64,000 nt of DNA, from the NCBI RefSeq assembly GCF_022568815.1, contig NZ_JAKZHX010000010.1:1-64000 (forward strand), written 5' to 3'. Numbering within the stretch: the first letter of the stretch is position 1; each line of letters opens with the position of its first letter. A program made the position numbers and the translations under genes. Source of the DNA: Undibacterium paludis. Lineage in GTDB: Bacteria; Pseudomonadota; Gammaproteobacteria; Burkholderiales; Burkholderiaceae_D. Below the pieces are notes generated by a model. The model saw nothing but the letters and a program-made list of their open reading frames with translations. It did not search any database and had not been told where the DNA came from. Shown here piece by piece: positions 27,180 through 34,783 of this stretch.

Positions 27180-28040
27180 TCAAGTCTGGGATGACAGATA
27201 CGCTTTCAGTACAGTTTGCAGTGCTGTCGTGGGCCGCTGTATCAGTCTGCTCAATTGCCTGCCAGGTTCGTACAGACCACCTTGTGCAGCGCCACTGTCT
27301 GACTGCGCCAGCATATGTGCAAAACCTGGCGGCACACCGAAAGATATCAGCATGTTCTTATAATCAGGCTCTGAAAAATTGACATAGCTGACTGATTTAC
27401 CCGACAGTTCTGACACGCTTGCTGCCAGTTCGCTCAGGGTGAATGCCTGGTCGCCGCCCAGTTCATGGATCTGTCCTTCTTGTTCTTTAGTAGTCAGCAC
27501 TGCGGCGGCGGCAGCGGCAAAGTCAGCCCTCGAAGCTGCCGAAAATTTTGCATCGCCTGCGGCGCCAAGCACTTTGCCGGTTTCCAGCGCCGTACTGATC
27601 GCAGGAAAATAATTCTCGATATACCAGCCATTGCGCAAGAACGTAAATGGTATGCCGCTGTCACGTATCAGGCGTTCGGTCTCCACATGTTCTTTGGCCA
27701 GCAGCAGTGGTGAAGTGTCTGCATGCAAAATGCTGGTATAGGCAAGCAAGGCGACGCCGGCTTTCTTGGCTGCCTCGATGACATTGCGATGCTGCTCCAG
27801 CCTTTGGCCTACCTCGCTTGATGAAATCAGCAGCAGCTTATCAATGCCCTCAAGCGCACTGCCCAGGCTGTCTGCCTGCCCGTAATCACCCTGGCGGACC
27901 TGTACGCCGCTGGCCCGCAGTTTTTCCGCCTTGGCTGTATCCCTGACGATGGCCACAATCTCTCCGGCCGGTACCGTATTCATCAAAGCCTGTATGACCA
28001 GGCTACCCAGTTGTCCGTTTGCACCTGTCACTGCAATCAT
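27180..28040 (-). CDS. qorB: NAD(P)H:quinone oxidoreductase, QorB/YtfG-like
   Basis: 286 residues, the same length as E. coli QorB (YtfG). An NmrA-type Rossmann fold starts with VTGANGQLGSLV, and SSSEVGQR and FLRNGWYIENY are characteristic of the group. It would reduce quinones by two electrons with NADPH, protecting against redox cycling. It starts at 28040 after an aagggg site and lies downstream of the NTF2-like gene on the same strand, with a divergent HxlR regulator beyond. This layout matches quinone/electrophile-responsive qor loci in other bacteria. Confidence 0.88.
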   Translation of the reverse strand: MIAVTGANGQLGSLVIQALMNTVPAGEIVAIVRDTAKAEKLRASGVQVRQGDYGQADSLGSALEGIDKLLLISSSEVGQRLEQHRNVIEAAKKAGVALLAYTSILHADTSPLLLAKEHVETERLIRDSGIPFTFLRNGWYIENYFPAISTALETGKVLGAAGDAKFSAASRADFAAAAAAVLTTKEQEGQIHELGGDQAFTLSELAASVSELSGKSVSYVNFSEPDYKNMLISFGVPPGFAHMLAQSDSGAAQGGLYEPGRQLSRLIQRPTTALQTVLKAYLSSQT

Positions 28041-28097
28041 GATTCATCCCCTTGTTTCATCAATTTCTTTAATCTGTTTCTTCAGTCAATTTCCAGC

Positions 28098-28634
28098 TCA
28101 GTTTTTAAGAGCGGAATCCCAATGCTCGTCGGCCTTGCCATCAACAATCCGCCAGGTGTCGAACCAGGTCGTGGTATACAAAAGCTGTCCGGTCGCCTTG
28201 TCCTTCACTGGCAAGGGGTACATGACTGTCACCAGGTCACCTTCGGCAATAACGGCCGCAATGGGGGTTGCCATTTTTTCCGGTATGGGTTTGGCCTTGA
28301 CCTTTCTTACCTCGACAAAATACCTGACTACGCCATCCCTGCCGGAAGCCGCATTCGGGTTATGCTGTATATAACGTTGCGACAGATACTTGTCTGCCAG
28401 CTCCCAATGCCCGGCTTCAAGCAAATCTTTGACGATGTGGTATACCACCTGCTTGTTGGCATGCAGTACTGGATCGCTGCTGCTAAACAAGGCTTCTGGC
28501 CGGTCGACAGCAAGCACGGGCTCTTGTGCGTAACTGCTTTGCATAGTGACAGCGATGCTCAACATGCTCAGTGCCAGCACACCAAGGGCACTGAGCCGAC
28601 CAGGTCTTGAAGCATGGCGAAAACTGTTTTTCAT
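28098..28634 (-). CDS. Exported NTF2-like (SnoaL-type) protein
   Basis: 178 residues. A signal peptide of about 36 residues ends SSYAQ. It is followed by one NTF2-like/SnoaL-type domain (LADKYLSQRYIQHNPNAASG followed by RDGV; late FDTWRIVDGKADEHWDSA). Proteins of this fold bind small hydrophobic molecules or act as isomerases/cyclases, and the HNP motif is common in the SnoaL-like family. It has a strong aaggagag site and is the first gene of the operon with qorB. A role in handling the same reactive compound as QorB is inferred. Confidence 0.85.
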   Translation of the reverse strand: MKNSFRHASRPGRLSALGVLALSMLSIAVTMQSSYAQEPVLAVDRPEALFSSSDPVLHANKQVVYHIVKDLLEAGHWELADKYLSQRYIQHNPNAASGRDGVVRYFVEVRKVKAKPIPEKMATPIAAVIAEGDLVTVMYPLPVKDKATGQLLYTTTWFDTWRIVDGKADEHWDSALKN

Positions 28635-28670
28635 GGGATAGTCTCTCCTTTTTCAGTGTAGTTACCGATA

Positions 28671-28698
28671 AGGTCTATAATAGAGACTAAGTCTATAT
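28671..28698. promoter_or_regulatory. Candidate HxlR operator and promoter between divergent genes
   Basis: A perfect 5-1-5 dyad agact-a-agtct lies at 28684-28694 and is extended with one mismatch to 28680-28698. A further gtctata copy is at 28673-28679. A -10-like tataat (28676-28681) on the plus strand overlaps it. The position between the HxlR gene and the NTF2/qorB operon fits autoregulation and divergent repression. Binding is inferred. Confidence 0.55.
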
Positions 28699-28719
28699 AT
28701 TGTAAGGAGGCAGTTTTTC

Positions 28720-29124
28720 GTGACAAGGTTACCTGAAGTGAACCAGGTCAGGCGCGAAGGTCTGGCGTCTGACTTTGACCCCGAACTGTGCCCGGTTCGG
28801 AATGTGCTCGACCATATCAGCACCAAATGGACGCCGCTGATCCTGCTGACTTTGCAGTCCGGGCCGCTGCGCTTTGCCCAATTGCACAAACAGATTCCCG
28901 ATATTTCCAAACGCATGCTGACACAATCTTTGCGTGACCTGGAACGCGATGGTTTGTTGAGCCGCAAAGTATTCCCGACCAAACCACCCAGTGTTGAATA
29001 TGAATTGACCGAAATGGGCACCTCTGTCATGGCCCCCATGAATGCCCTGGTCCACTGGGCAAAAACAAATTTCGAGAAGATCAGACTCTCAAGACAGTCT
29101 TTCGATCATGCTGGCGGGCTGTAA
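28720..29124 (+). CDS. HxlR/DUF24-family transcriptional regulator, probable redox sensor
   Basis: 134 residues. The single winged-helix domain of the HxlR family is clear ([36 protein letters not shown]). The cysteine at position 24 occupies the place of the reactive cysteine in YodB, HypR and QorR, which sense quinones or disulfide stress. Start GTG at 28720 after a near-perfect aaggagg site. It is divergent from the NTF2-qorB operon, so it probably represses that operon and itself until the cysteine is modified. Confidence 0.9.
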   Translation: MTRLPEVNQVRREGLASDFDPELCPVRNVLDHISTKWTPLILLTLQSGPLRFAQLHKQIPDISKRMLTQSLRDLERDGLLSRKVFPTKPPSVEYELTEMGTSVMAPMNALVHWAKTNFEKIRLSRQSFDHAGGL

Positions 29125-29170
29125 TATTGAGGCTGGATAAATCCCGGCATGCTCATTCATTCAGCAAGAG

Positions 29171-29527
29171 TCAAACCTTGTTCAATTCGCGCATGCTGTC
29201 TATCCCCTCTTCCGACAGCCAGACCAGGGTATTGACGTAGCTGACAATGCGGTCCACCAATTCTGCCCTGGGGCCGTTTTTCCATTCACTGGAGCTGTAA
29301 AAGGCATCTTGTTCCTGCTCAAGTGCTGCGCGGCTGGCATAGGAGCGTATCAGGTAATAAGCCGCTTCTTCATGGTCAGAATGACCGTAGGCAACCACGT
29401 CCATGTTCCTGTCCCTGAGCATGGGGACAGCCATTGTATGGACAGCATGATGAAAATCCCCGGCAGTACCGGGTTTGAGGCGGTAAGTACGAATTTCGAG
29501 CAAACGGGGCATGGCATGACCTGTCAA
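29171..29527 (-). CDS. NIPSNAP-family protein
   Basis: 118 residues, or 113 if translation starts at the ATG at 29512. The ferredoxin-like NIPSNAP domain is recognised by LLEIRTYRLKPGTAGDFH at the N-terminus and AAYYLIRSYASRAALEQEQD in the middle. Bacterial members are small cytosolic proteins related to antibiotic-biosynthesis-monooxygenase folds; their functions are mostly unknown. It stands alone downstream of, and converging with, the HxlR gene. Confidence 0.85.
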   Translation of the reverse strand: MTGHAMPRLLEIRTYRLKPGTAGDFHHAVHTMAVPMLRDRNMDVVAYGHSDHEEAAYYLIRSYASRAALEQEQDAFYSSSEWKNGPRAELVDRIVSYVNTLVWLSEEGIDSMRELNKV

Positions 29528-29598
29528 TATCGGGAAGAAATCAACATGTTAGCATCGTGTGAATATTGCCCGACGATGAAGCACATCGTGGTCAACAA

Positions 29599-30438
29599 TC
29601 AATGACGACGCCGCCTGTGTCGCGCTGCAATCCTGGGCCTTGCTTCTTCTTTGTAACCCAGTAATTTCCCTATATTCAAGGCATCCATCCAGCGTGCAGA
29701 ACCTGCCCCGGCATTAAGCAGGACCATGGTAGCCTTCTTGCCGGCGAGTTTGACACGCATGATCAGGCAGCGCCCCGCTTCATTGGTGAAACCGGTCTTG
29801 GACAGAAGTATGTCCCAGCCTTTTCTGCCGACCAGGCGATTGGTATTATGAAATTCGCGGGTGCGACCATTTTTCAGCTCTACGCTGTCTTCACTGTCTG
29901 TCGTGATATCGGTAATGGCGGGATAGCGTGACGCAGCCTGGGCCAGTTTGACCAGGTCAGTGGCGGTCGACGTGTTTTCCGGCGACAGGCCGGTTGCCTC
30001 CTTGATGGAAGTGTTCTGCATGCCCAGTGCCTGCAACTTGGCCTTGACTGCGGCAAGAAAAGCCTGGTTACCACCAGGATAGGTACGCGCCAGTGCAGCA
30101 GCAGTGCGGTTATCGGACGACATCAGCGCCAGTTGCAAGGCTTCCCTGCGTGTCAGGGTGCTGCCAACCGGCACGTGCGAAGTACTATGTTTGATCTGGT
30201 CCTTGTCGCCTTCTTCGATGGAGATTTTTTCATCCATACTGGCTTTGCTGTCGAGCACCACCATGGCCGTCATCAGCTTGGTCAGTGACGCAATAGGAAC
30301 GACATTTGCTGCATTTTTTTCCAGCAAGACCTTGCCGCTACTGTCATCGACAACGATGGCATTTTGAGAATTCAATTGCATGGCAGCCAGGCTGCCACTG
30401 TAAAACGCCAGAACCAGAACAAGCTTACGTATCAACAT
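29599..30438 (-). CDS. pbpG: D-alanyl-D-alanine endopeptidase (PBP7-type)
   Basis: 279 residues, with a signal peptide of about 19 residues. The three penicillin-binding motifs are complete: S51-x-x-K54 (IASLTKL), S108-D-N110 (MSSDNRT) and K214-T-G (LSKTGFTNEAG). The family cleaves DD-crosslinks in peptidoglycan and is a periplasmic cell-wall remodelling enzyme. The C-terminus is unusually basic (ARPRIAARHRRRRH), which may bind wall or membrane anionic groups. It follows the pal-like gene on the same strand, with a hairpin between them. Confidence 0.92.
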   Translation of the reverse strand: MLIRKLVLVLAFYSGSLAAMQLNSQNAIVVDDSSGKVLLEKNAANVVPIASLTKLMTAMVVLDSKASMDEKISIEEGDKDQIKHSTSHVPVGSTLTRREALQLALMSSDNRTAAALARTYPGGNQAFLAAVKAKLQALGMQNTSIKEATGLSPENTSTATDLVKLAQAASRYPAITDITTDSEDSVELKNGRTREFHNTNRLVGRKGWDILLSKTGFTNEAGRCLIMRVKLAGKKATMVLLNAGAGSARWMDALNIGKLLGYKEEARPRIAARHRRRRH

Positions 30439-30463
30439 CGGGGTACTTCTATTTTTTTGTCAC

Positions 30464-30531
30464 GAGAAAAACCAGACTGCCACATATCTGGACAAGAAGC
30501 TATCTTACGTCAATTGCAGCCAGTCTGGTTT
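30464..30531 (-). terminator. Possible terminator of the pal-like gene
   Basis: aaaccagactg (30469-30479) pairs with cagtctggttt (30521-30531), and a T-rich tract follows on the minus strand. The loop is about 41 bases, longer than usual, so confidence is moderate. Confidence 0.5.
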
Positions 30532-30544
30532 AGCAAGGCAGTAC

Positions 30545-31078
30545 TTATTTGGCAGAATACAGGATGTCTGCACGACGGTTTTGCGCCCATGCAGCTTCAT
30601 CACTGCCTGTTGCTCTTGGTTTTTCCTTGCCCAGGGATACTGCTTCCATCTGTGCTTCTGGTACGCCGAGCAACGCCATGGATTTGCGCACGGCTTCAGC
30701 ACGCTTCTGACCCAGCGCCAGATTGTATTCACGGCCACCACGTTCGTCGGTATTACCCTGGATCAGGATTTTTTTACCCTTGTTGGCGGTAAGATTCTTG
30801 GCATTGCCATCAACGACACTGGCGTATTCAGTTTTGACGACGTATTGGTCAAAGTCGAAGTAGACACTGTTCTTGGCGGCAGACTCATCGAAACCTTTCT
30901 TGGTCACGTCCAATTGTGTCACGCCCTGACCTTTGTTCTTGTCGTCATCCTGTTTTTTAGCGACGACATTTTCCTGTTGCTTGACCTCGGCCTTTGGTAC
31001 AGGCGTAGAGCAGGCAGTGGCCAGGACTGCGATAGCGACCAGGCTGGCAGTGGTTTTGATGGTATTCATTGTAGACAT
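30545..31078 (-). CDS. pal: Pal/OmpA-family outer-membrane lipoprotein
   Basis: 177 residues. The lipoprotein signal peptide ends at the lipobox VLATAC, so C23 is the lipidated residue. After a charged linker the OmpA/Pal peptidoglycan-binding domain begins (SVYFDFDQYVV), with the conserved IQGNTDERGGREYNLALGQK and RAEAVRKSM. It would tether the outer membrane to peptidoglycan. True pal genes usually follow tolB and precede cpoB; neither is here, so this may be a second Pal-like protein. A gagg site precedes the ATG at 31078; 31069 is an alternative start. Confidence 0.88.
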   Translation of the reverse strand: MSTMNTIKTTASLVAIAVLATACSTPVPKAEVKQQENVVAKKQDDDKNKGQGVTQLDVTKKGFDESAAKNSVYFDFDQYVVKTEYASVVDGNAKNLTANKGKKILIQGNTDERGGREYNLALGQKRAEAVRKSMALLGVPEAQMEAVSLGKEKPRATGSDEAAWAQNRRADILYSAK

Positions 31079-31182
31079 GGTTTTTCCTCGAAGTTTTACA
31101 TGGTCATTTCAAACCTGGAGCGAAAGCTTACGCAACTCAGGTCGCAATCAAGACTGGATGCCGGGCATCTGCCCAGATTTTC

Positions 31183-31240
31183 AGGACTTTCGCAAAACTG
31201 CCCCCGACTGCGTTGCCGGGACAATTTTGCGTAAGTCCTA
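31183..31240. repeat. Inverted-repeat element, family A, internally deleted copy
   Basis: A 58-base unit beginning aggactttcgcaaaa and ending acaattttgcgtaagtccta, matching both ends of the element at 31-132. The central hairpin region is missing (gactgcgttgc runs directly into cgggacaattttg). Confidence 0.8.
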
Positions 31241-31246
31241 ACTTTT

Positions 31247-31422
31247 CTAGTGGACTGTAACGGTGAAAGCGGAAGTGAAGGACATGCGCCCGGTAAATCA
31301 AGGCAAGGCAAGGTATTGACAAATAAGCACAGCGATAGCGGGCTACCGCGCGTATTTGCAACGCCGCCCTGGTCGTCGCGCGCATGGCAGGCACTTCGCT
31401 TTTCACTGTTACAGTCCACTAG
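31247..31422 (-). repeat. MITE-like element, family B, copy 2
   Basis: Inverted relative to copy 1 at 22815-22985. The ends ctagtggactgtaac and gttacagtccactag are exact reverse complements of each other, and the interior matches copy 1 along its length. The outermost ctag on both sides is self-complementary and might be a four-base target duplication. Confidence 0.88.
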
Positions 31423-31514
31423 TGCTGGGATATTGCCAGATGAAACTTAGGTGAATCTTAAGGCGACTTAAGAATAAGGGCCTGATCGTGTTTATTTGCC
31501 TGTTTATTTGGCAA

Positions 31515-32840
31515 TCAAACCGAATTTCCTGAAAGCGCAGGGAATTCCAGACTTACCTCAAGGCCACCAAGTGCGGCATCGCCAAGACGGATACTGGCAT
31601 GATGGCGGTCAGCAATGGCCTTGGCAATGGCCAGACCCAGGCCGCTACCACCCTTGTTGCTTCCAGCTACCCGGTAAAAACGGTCAAAAATACGCTCACG
31701 TTCAGTCAGCGGTATGCCGTCACCACTGTCCTCTATACTTAACCGGGTCGCACCAGGCTGACGTTTCAGACTGATCTGCACCTGGCCTTCATTCGGCATA
31801 TAACGCACTGCATTGTCGATCAGGTTACGTATCATGATACGCAGGCTTTCTGCGTCCCCCGTCACTTCTGCGACCTGATCCATCTCTGTGTGTATGCTGA
31901 TTTTTCTGGAGAGCGCATACGGTGTGACATCGCTGATGGCTTGTTCTATACAGGCATTCAATGATACCGGGGTGAGGCTCAGGCTGGCCTGCGATGCCGG
32001 ATCTTGCCTGGCCAGGGCCAGCAATTGTTCGACCAGGCGCGAAGCGCGGTCTACCCCACCGAGCAGGCGGCTGATGGCCTGGTCGTGACTCAGCTCATCC
32101 CTGGCCCTGCCCAGATTTTGCACCTGCAGTCGCAAAGCTGTAATTGGCGAGCGCAGTTCATGGGCGGCATCGGCAACGAAGCGCTGTTGTGCCTGTATCG
32201 CCAGACCCATGCGATTGAGCAGGGAATTCAATTCCGTCACCAGCGGCGACACCTCCCTGGGCACACCTGCAGCAGAGACCGGATCAGTGGAATTGGCATT
32301 GCGGTTGGCCAGTTCACTACCTATACGGTTCAAAGGAGCCAGTACAGAATTGATACCCCACCAGACAGCAAAAAACAGCAGTAGCGATACCGGAATCACC
32401 GGCCACAAGGTACTGAGTGCAAATGATATGGCCCGGTCACGGCGGGCATTGATTTTTTGTGCTACCTGGATTACCCGTTTGTTTTCTTCTGCGGCATATA
32501 CGCGCCAATCACCGTTTTCCAGCGTCACCGTGGAATAACCCAGCGCGGCCTGCTTTGGCAGGCTGCGGTGCTGGCGCGACTGATAAACCCTGGCGCCGTC
32601 TTCTGACCAGACCTGCACGACAAAATCGAAATCATCAAGCTCTGTACCTGGCAGGTTATGCCAGTCGACCTGCTCAAAGTCGCCGTCCTGCAAGGCCAGG
32701 GCCATTTGCTGCATGTGGTAGTCAAACAGCTTGTTCGCTTCACCGATGGCTGCATGCAGGGAACTGGCGAATTGCAGGGTAGCTGCCGCCACAATCGCTA
32801 TACCGACCAGCAGCATCATTTGCAGGCGCAAGGACTTCAT
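31515..32840 (-). CDS. QseC/TctE-type sensor histidine kinase
   Basis: 441 residues. One transmembrane helix lies at about 7-25, then a periplasmic sensor region of about 110 residues, a second helix at about 140-165, a HAMP-like linker and the HisKA domain with H227 (DAAHELRSPITALRLQ). The ATPase domain follows, with N- and G-boxes (MIRNLIDNAVRYMP; DSGDGIPLTERERIFDRFYR; GGSGLGLAIAKAI). The gene overlaps the end of the regulator gene by four bases. The architecture matches QseC-like kinases, which respond to cations, pH or small organic acids; the actual signal is unknown. Confidence 0.92.
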   Translation of the reverse strand: MKSLRLQMMLLVGIAIVAAATLQFASSLHAAIGEANKLFDYHMQQMALALQDGDFEQVDWHNLPGTELDDFDFVVQVWSEDGARVYQSRQHRSLPKQAALGYSTVTLENGDWRVYAAEENKRVIQVAQKINARRDRAISFALSTLWPVIPVSLLLFFAVWWGINSVLAPLNRIGSELANRNANSTDPVSAAGVPREVSPLVTELNSLLNRMGLAIQAQQRFVADAAHELRSPITALRLQVQNLGRARDELSHDQAISRLLGGVDRASRLVEQLLALARQDPASQASLSLTPVSLNACIEQAISDVTPYALSRKISIHTEMDQVAEVTGDAESLRIMIRNLIDNAVRYMPNEGQVQISLKRQPGATRLSIEDSGDGIPLTERERIFDRFYRVAGSNKGGSGLGLAIAKAIADRHHASIRLGDAALGGLEVSLEFPALSGNSV

Positions 32841-33499
32841 GCGGTCTTCTCTACCATGTAACCAACACCACGCACATTGACGATGAACTTCTGTCCCAGT
32901 TTTTTGCGCAGACCGTGGATGTAGACTTCCACTGCATTGCTTTCTATCTCTGAAGTCGCTCCGAACAGCTGGTCTTCGAGCCGGCTGCGCGAGAGTATGG
33001 CGCCGGGGCGTGCAACCAGGGCATCAAGTATGGTCCATTCACGTGAAGACAGGATGACCTGCTCGTCACCATTGAATACCTGCCTGGTAGTGGTGTTGAC
33101 GACAATTTCACCGCAGACGTAGGAGGTATCGGTGCGGCCATGCGCACGGCGCACCAGGGCATGCATGCGGGCGATCAGTTCATCAAGATCAAACGGTTTG
33201 ACCAGGTAATCGTCCGCACCGGCATGCAGGCCGCGTACCCGGTCTGGCACGGCGTCGCGCGCCGTCATCACCAGCACCGGCAACTGGTCGCCGCGCTTGC
33301 GCAAGGCTTTCAGGATGTCCATGCCATCACGTTGCGGCAGGCTAAGATCCAGCAGCAAGACATCATAGCTATGGAATTGCAGAGCAGCCTCAGCCGCTTC
33401 GCCATTGCTGATCCAGTCAACCAGATTGGCTTCACTTTCCAGGGCGATCTGTATGTTCTCACCTATCATGGTGTCGTCTTCGACGAGCAGGACTTTCAT
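32837..33499 (-). CDS. OmpR-family response regulator (QseB/TctD-type)
   Basis: 220 residues. The receiver domain has acidic residues at D8-D9, the phospho-site D51 (DVLLLDLSLPQRDGM) and the lysine in YLVKPFDLDELIARMHA. The C-terminal OmpR winged helix has the typical REWTILDALVARPGAILSR and VEVYIHGLRKKLG. It is the first gene of the two-component operon, with ATGA overlap into the kinase gene. The divergent operon at 33684 starts 185 bases away and could be a target. Confidence 0.93.
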   Translation of the reverse strand: MKVLLVEDDTMIGENIQIALESEANLVDWISNGEAAEAALQFHSYDVLLLDLSLPQRDGMDILKALRKRGDQLPVLVMTARDAVPDRVRGLHAGADDYLVKPFDLDELIARMHALVRRAHGRTDTSYVCGEIVVNTTTRQVFNGDEQVILSSREWTILDALVARPGAILSRSRLEDQLFGATSEIESNAVEVYIHGLRKKLGQKFIVNVRGVGYMVEKTA

Positions 33500-33638
33500 G
33501 TCTTGTTGTGTATGGGTATGGGATGGCAGTAAAGATGAAGTGGCTTTCTTTGCGCAGGATGCGGCAGCGTGGATTGTACGTCAAGCCAGGCTTGAAAAGA
33601 TATTGCGCAAAAGCGCTTGACACAGCCTGGCATTTGAT

Positions 33639-33668
33639 CTTTAATTTCTGTAACGACAGAAATTAAAG
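33639..33668. promoter_or_regulatory. Perfect 13-4-13 inverted repeat before the 33.7-kb operon
   Basis: ctttaatttctgt (33639-33651) and acagaaattaaag (33656-33668) are exact reverse complements around a four-base centre. The element ends four bases before the ribosome binding site (aaagg) of the gene at 33684. It could be an operator for a symmetric dimer or, in the mRNA, a hairpin next to the ribosome site that controls translation. Confidence 0.75.
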
Positions 33669-33683
33669 AAACAAAGGAAATAT

Positions 33684-34139
33684 ATGTCACAAGAACAACT
33701 GCGCCCCTGGCTGATACGCTGGCTGTATACCGCTGCCCTGGCGCATGTCGCCGTCGGACTCGCGCTGCCGTGGATTGTCCATACGGACTTGGGCATTAGC
33801 TATCTTCAGCAGATAGAACAGCATTTCTGGCCACAAACCGCACCAGTAGCTGCCCGCCAAATACAGGCCTGGTGGCTAAGCCTGTTTGGCCCCACCGTGC
33901 AAACGGTAGGCATATGGATGGCAGCCTTGAGCTATTTTGGTGACAAACACCGCAGCCGCGCAGCCTGGCTGTGGCTGCTGGCTGGCATACTGACCTGGGC
34001 GCCGCAGGATATGTGGATATCGATGCAGGCAAACATGCGTATCAATGTGTGGATAGATTGCGCAGCCTTGCTGAGCCTGGTCCCGCCCTTGCTCTGTCTA
34101 TGGAGAATCGACGCGACAACAATCAAGGGAAAAATATGA
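33684..34139 (+). CDS. Hypothetical four-helix membrane protein
   Basis: 151 residues with about four transmembrane helices (for example LYTAALAHVAVGLALPWIV and CAALLSLVPPLLCLW). Conserved-looking aromatic and histidine residues sit near the membrane faces (QQIEQHFWPQ; WAPQDMW). Good aaagg site before the ATG. Its stop overlaps the DUF4166 gene start (ATGA), so the two are coupled. No characterised family is recognised. It probably forms a membrane complex with, or supports, the two downstream proteins. Confidence 0.75.
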   Translation: MSQEQLRPWLIRWLYTAALAHVAVGLALPWIVHTDLGISYLQQIEQHFWPQTAPVAARQIQAWWLSLFGPTVQTVGIWMAALSYFGDKHRSRAAWLWLLAGILTWAPQDMWISMQANMRINVWIDCAALLSLVPPLLCLWRIDATTIKGKI

Positions 34140-34783
34140 GCGCTGGCGACAACATGATCGTCTCTGAAGGCGAGCTCTTCAGAAAAATACTGGGCAGGGA
34201 ATGGCAAAAGCTGCACCCGGACATACAGGCCCGTTTTGCCAAAAACCCGGAGCCTGGCAAACCCCTGTATTACACCGGTGAGCTCAGCGAACTCAGTTGT
34301 TCGCGCATAGGAAAACTGCTGGGCCATATCACCAAACCCATGATAGCCGGTGCACTGATCCCTTACACTGACCATAACTTCCCTGTCGATATCATGGTGT
34401 ATTCCAAACCGGATTGTCCCTCCATCTTCAAGCAACGCATCTATCGTTTGCATAACAGAAAACCGATACAGTTCACTTCTTACATGCAAGAGAGTGAAAA
34501 AGGCGAAGTGCTCGAATATGTAGGCATGGGTCTGGGCATGAAACTGGTCTTACATGTGCATGAAGGTAATCTCTATTTCACCAGCGACGGTTATTTCTGG
34601 GACGTACTGGGTTGGCGCATTCCCATACCCGGTATTTTCACACCGGGCAAAACCTTTCTTTGTCACCGCAATGACAACCCTGAACAATTCAATATACGCA
34701 TAGAAATCAAACACGCCCTGTTTGGCCTGACCTTTAAACAGGTCGGAGTCTTCAGGGAAATTCATCCAGAGACTGCAACATGA
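34136..34783 (+). CDS. DUF4166-family protein
   Basis: About 215 residues, no signal peptide. The domain runs through most of the chain (ILGREWQKLHPDIQARF; IPYTDHNFPVDIMVY; GMGLGMKLVLHVHEGNLYF; GWRIPIPGIFTPGKTF). DUF4166 has no assigned biochemical function but is repeatedly found beside or fused to saccharopine-dehydrogenase-like or epimerase proteins. The start at 34136 is chosen because the ATG overlaps the stop of the upstream gene. The last codon region overlaps the next gene by four bases. Confidence 0.85.
   Translation: MSAGDNMIVSEGELFRKILGREWQKLHPDIQARFAKNPEPGKPLYYTGELSELSCSRIGKLLGHITKPMIAGALIPYTDHNFPVDIMVYSKPDCPSIFKQRIYRLHNRKPIQFTSYMQESEKGEVLEYVGMGLGMKLVLHVHEGNLYFTSDGYFWDVLGWRIPIPGIFTPGKTFLCHRNDNPEQFNIRIEIKHALFGLTFKQVGVFREIHPETAT

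Larger units (their letters stand above)
31079..31514. other. Repeat-rich intergenic region
   Basis: About 435 bases between the pal-like gene and the sensor-kinase gene. Its right part is almost filled by two repeat elements, families A and B, separated by only six bases. The first 100 bases should hold the pal promoter. No real gene is seen; open frames through the repeats are not conserved between copies. Confidence 0.7.
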
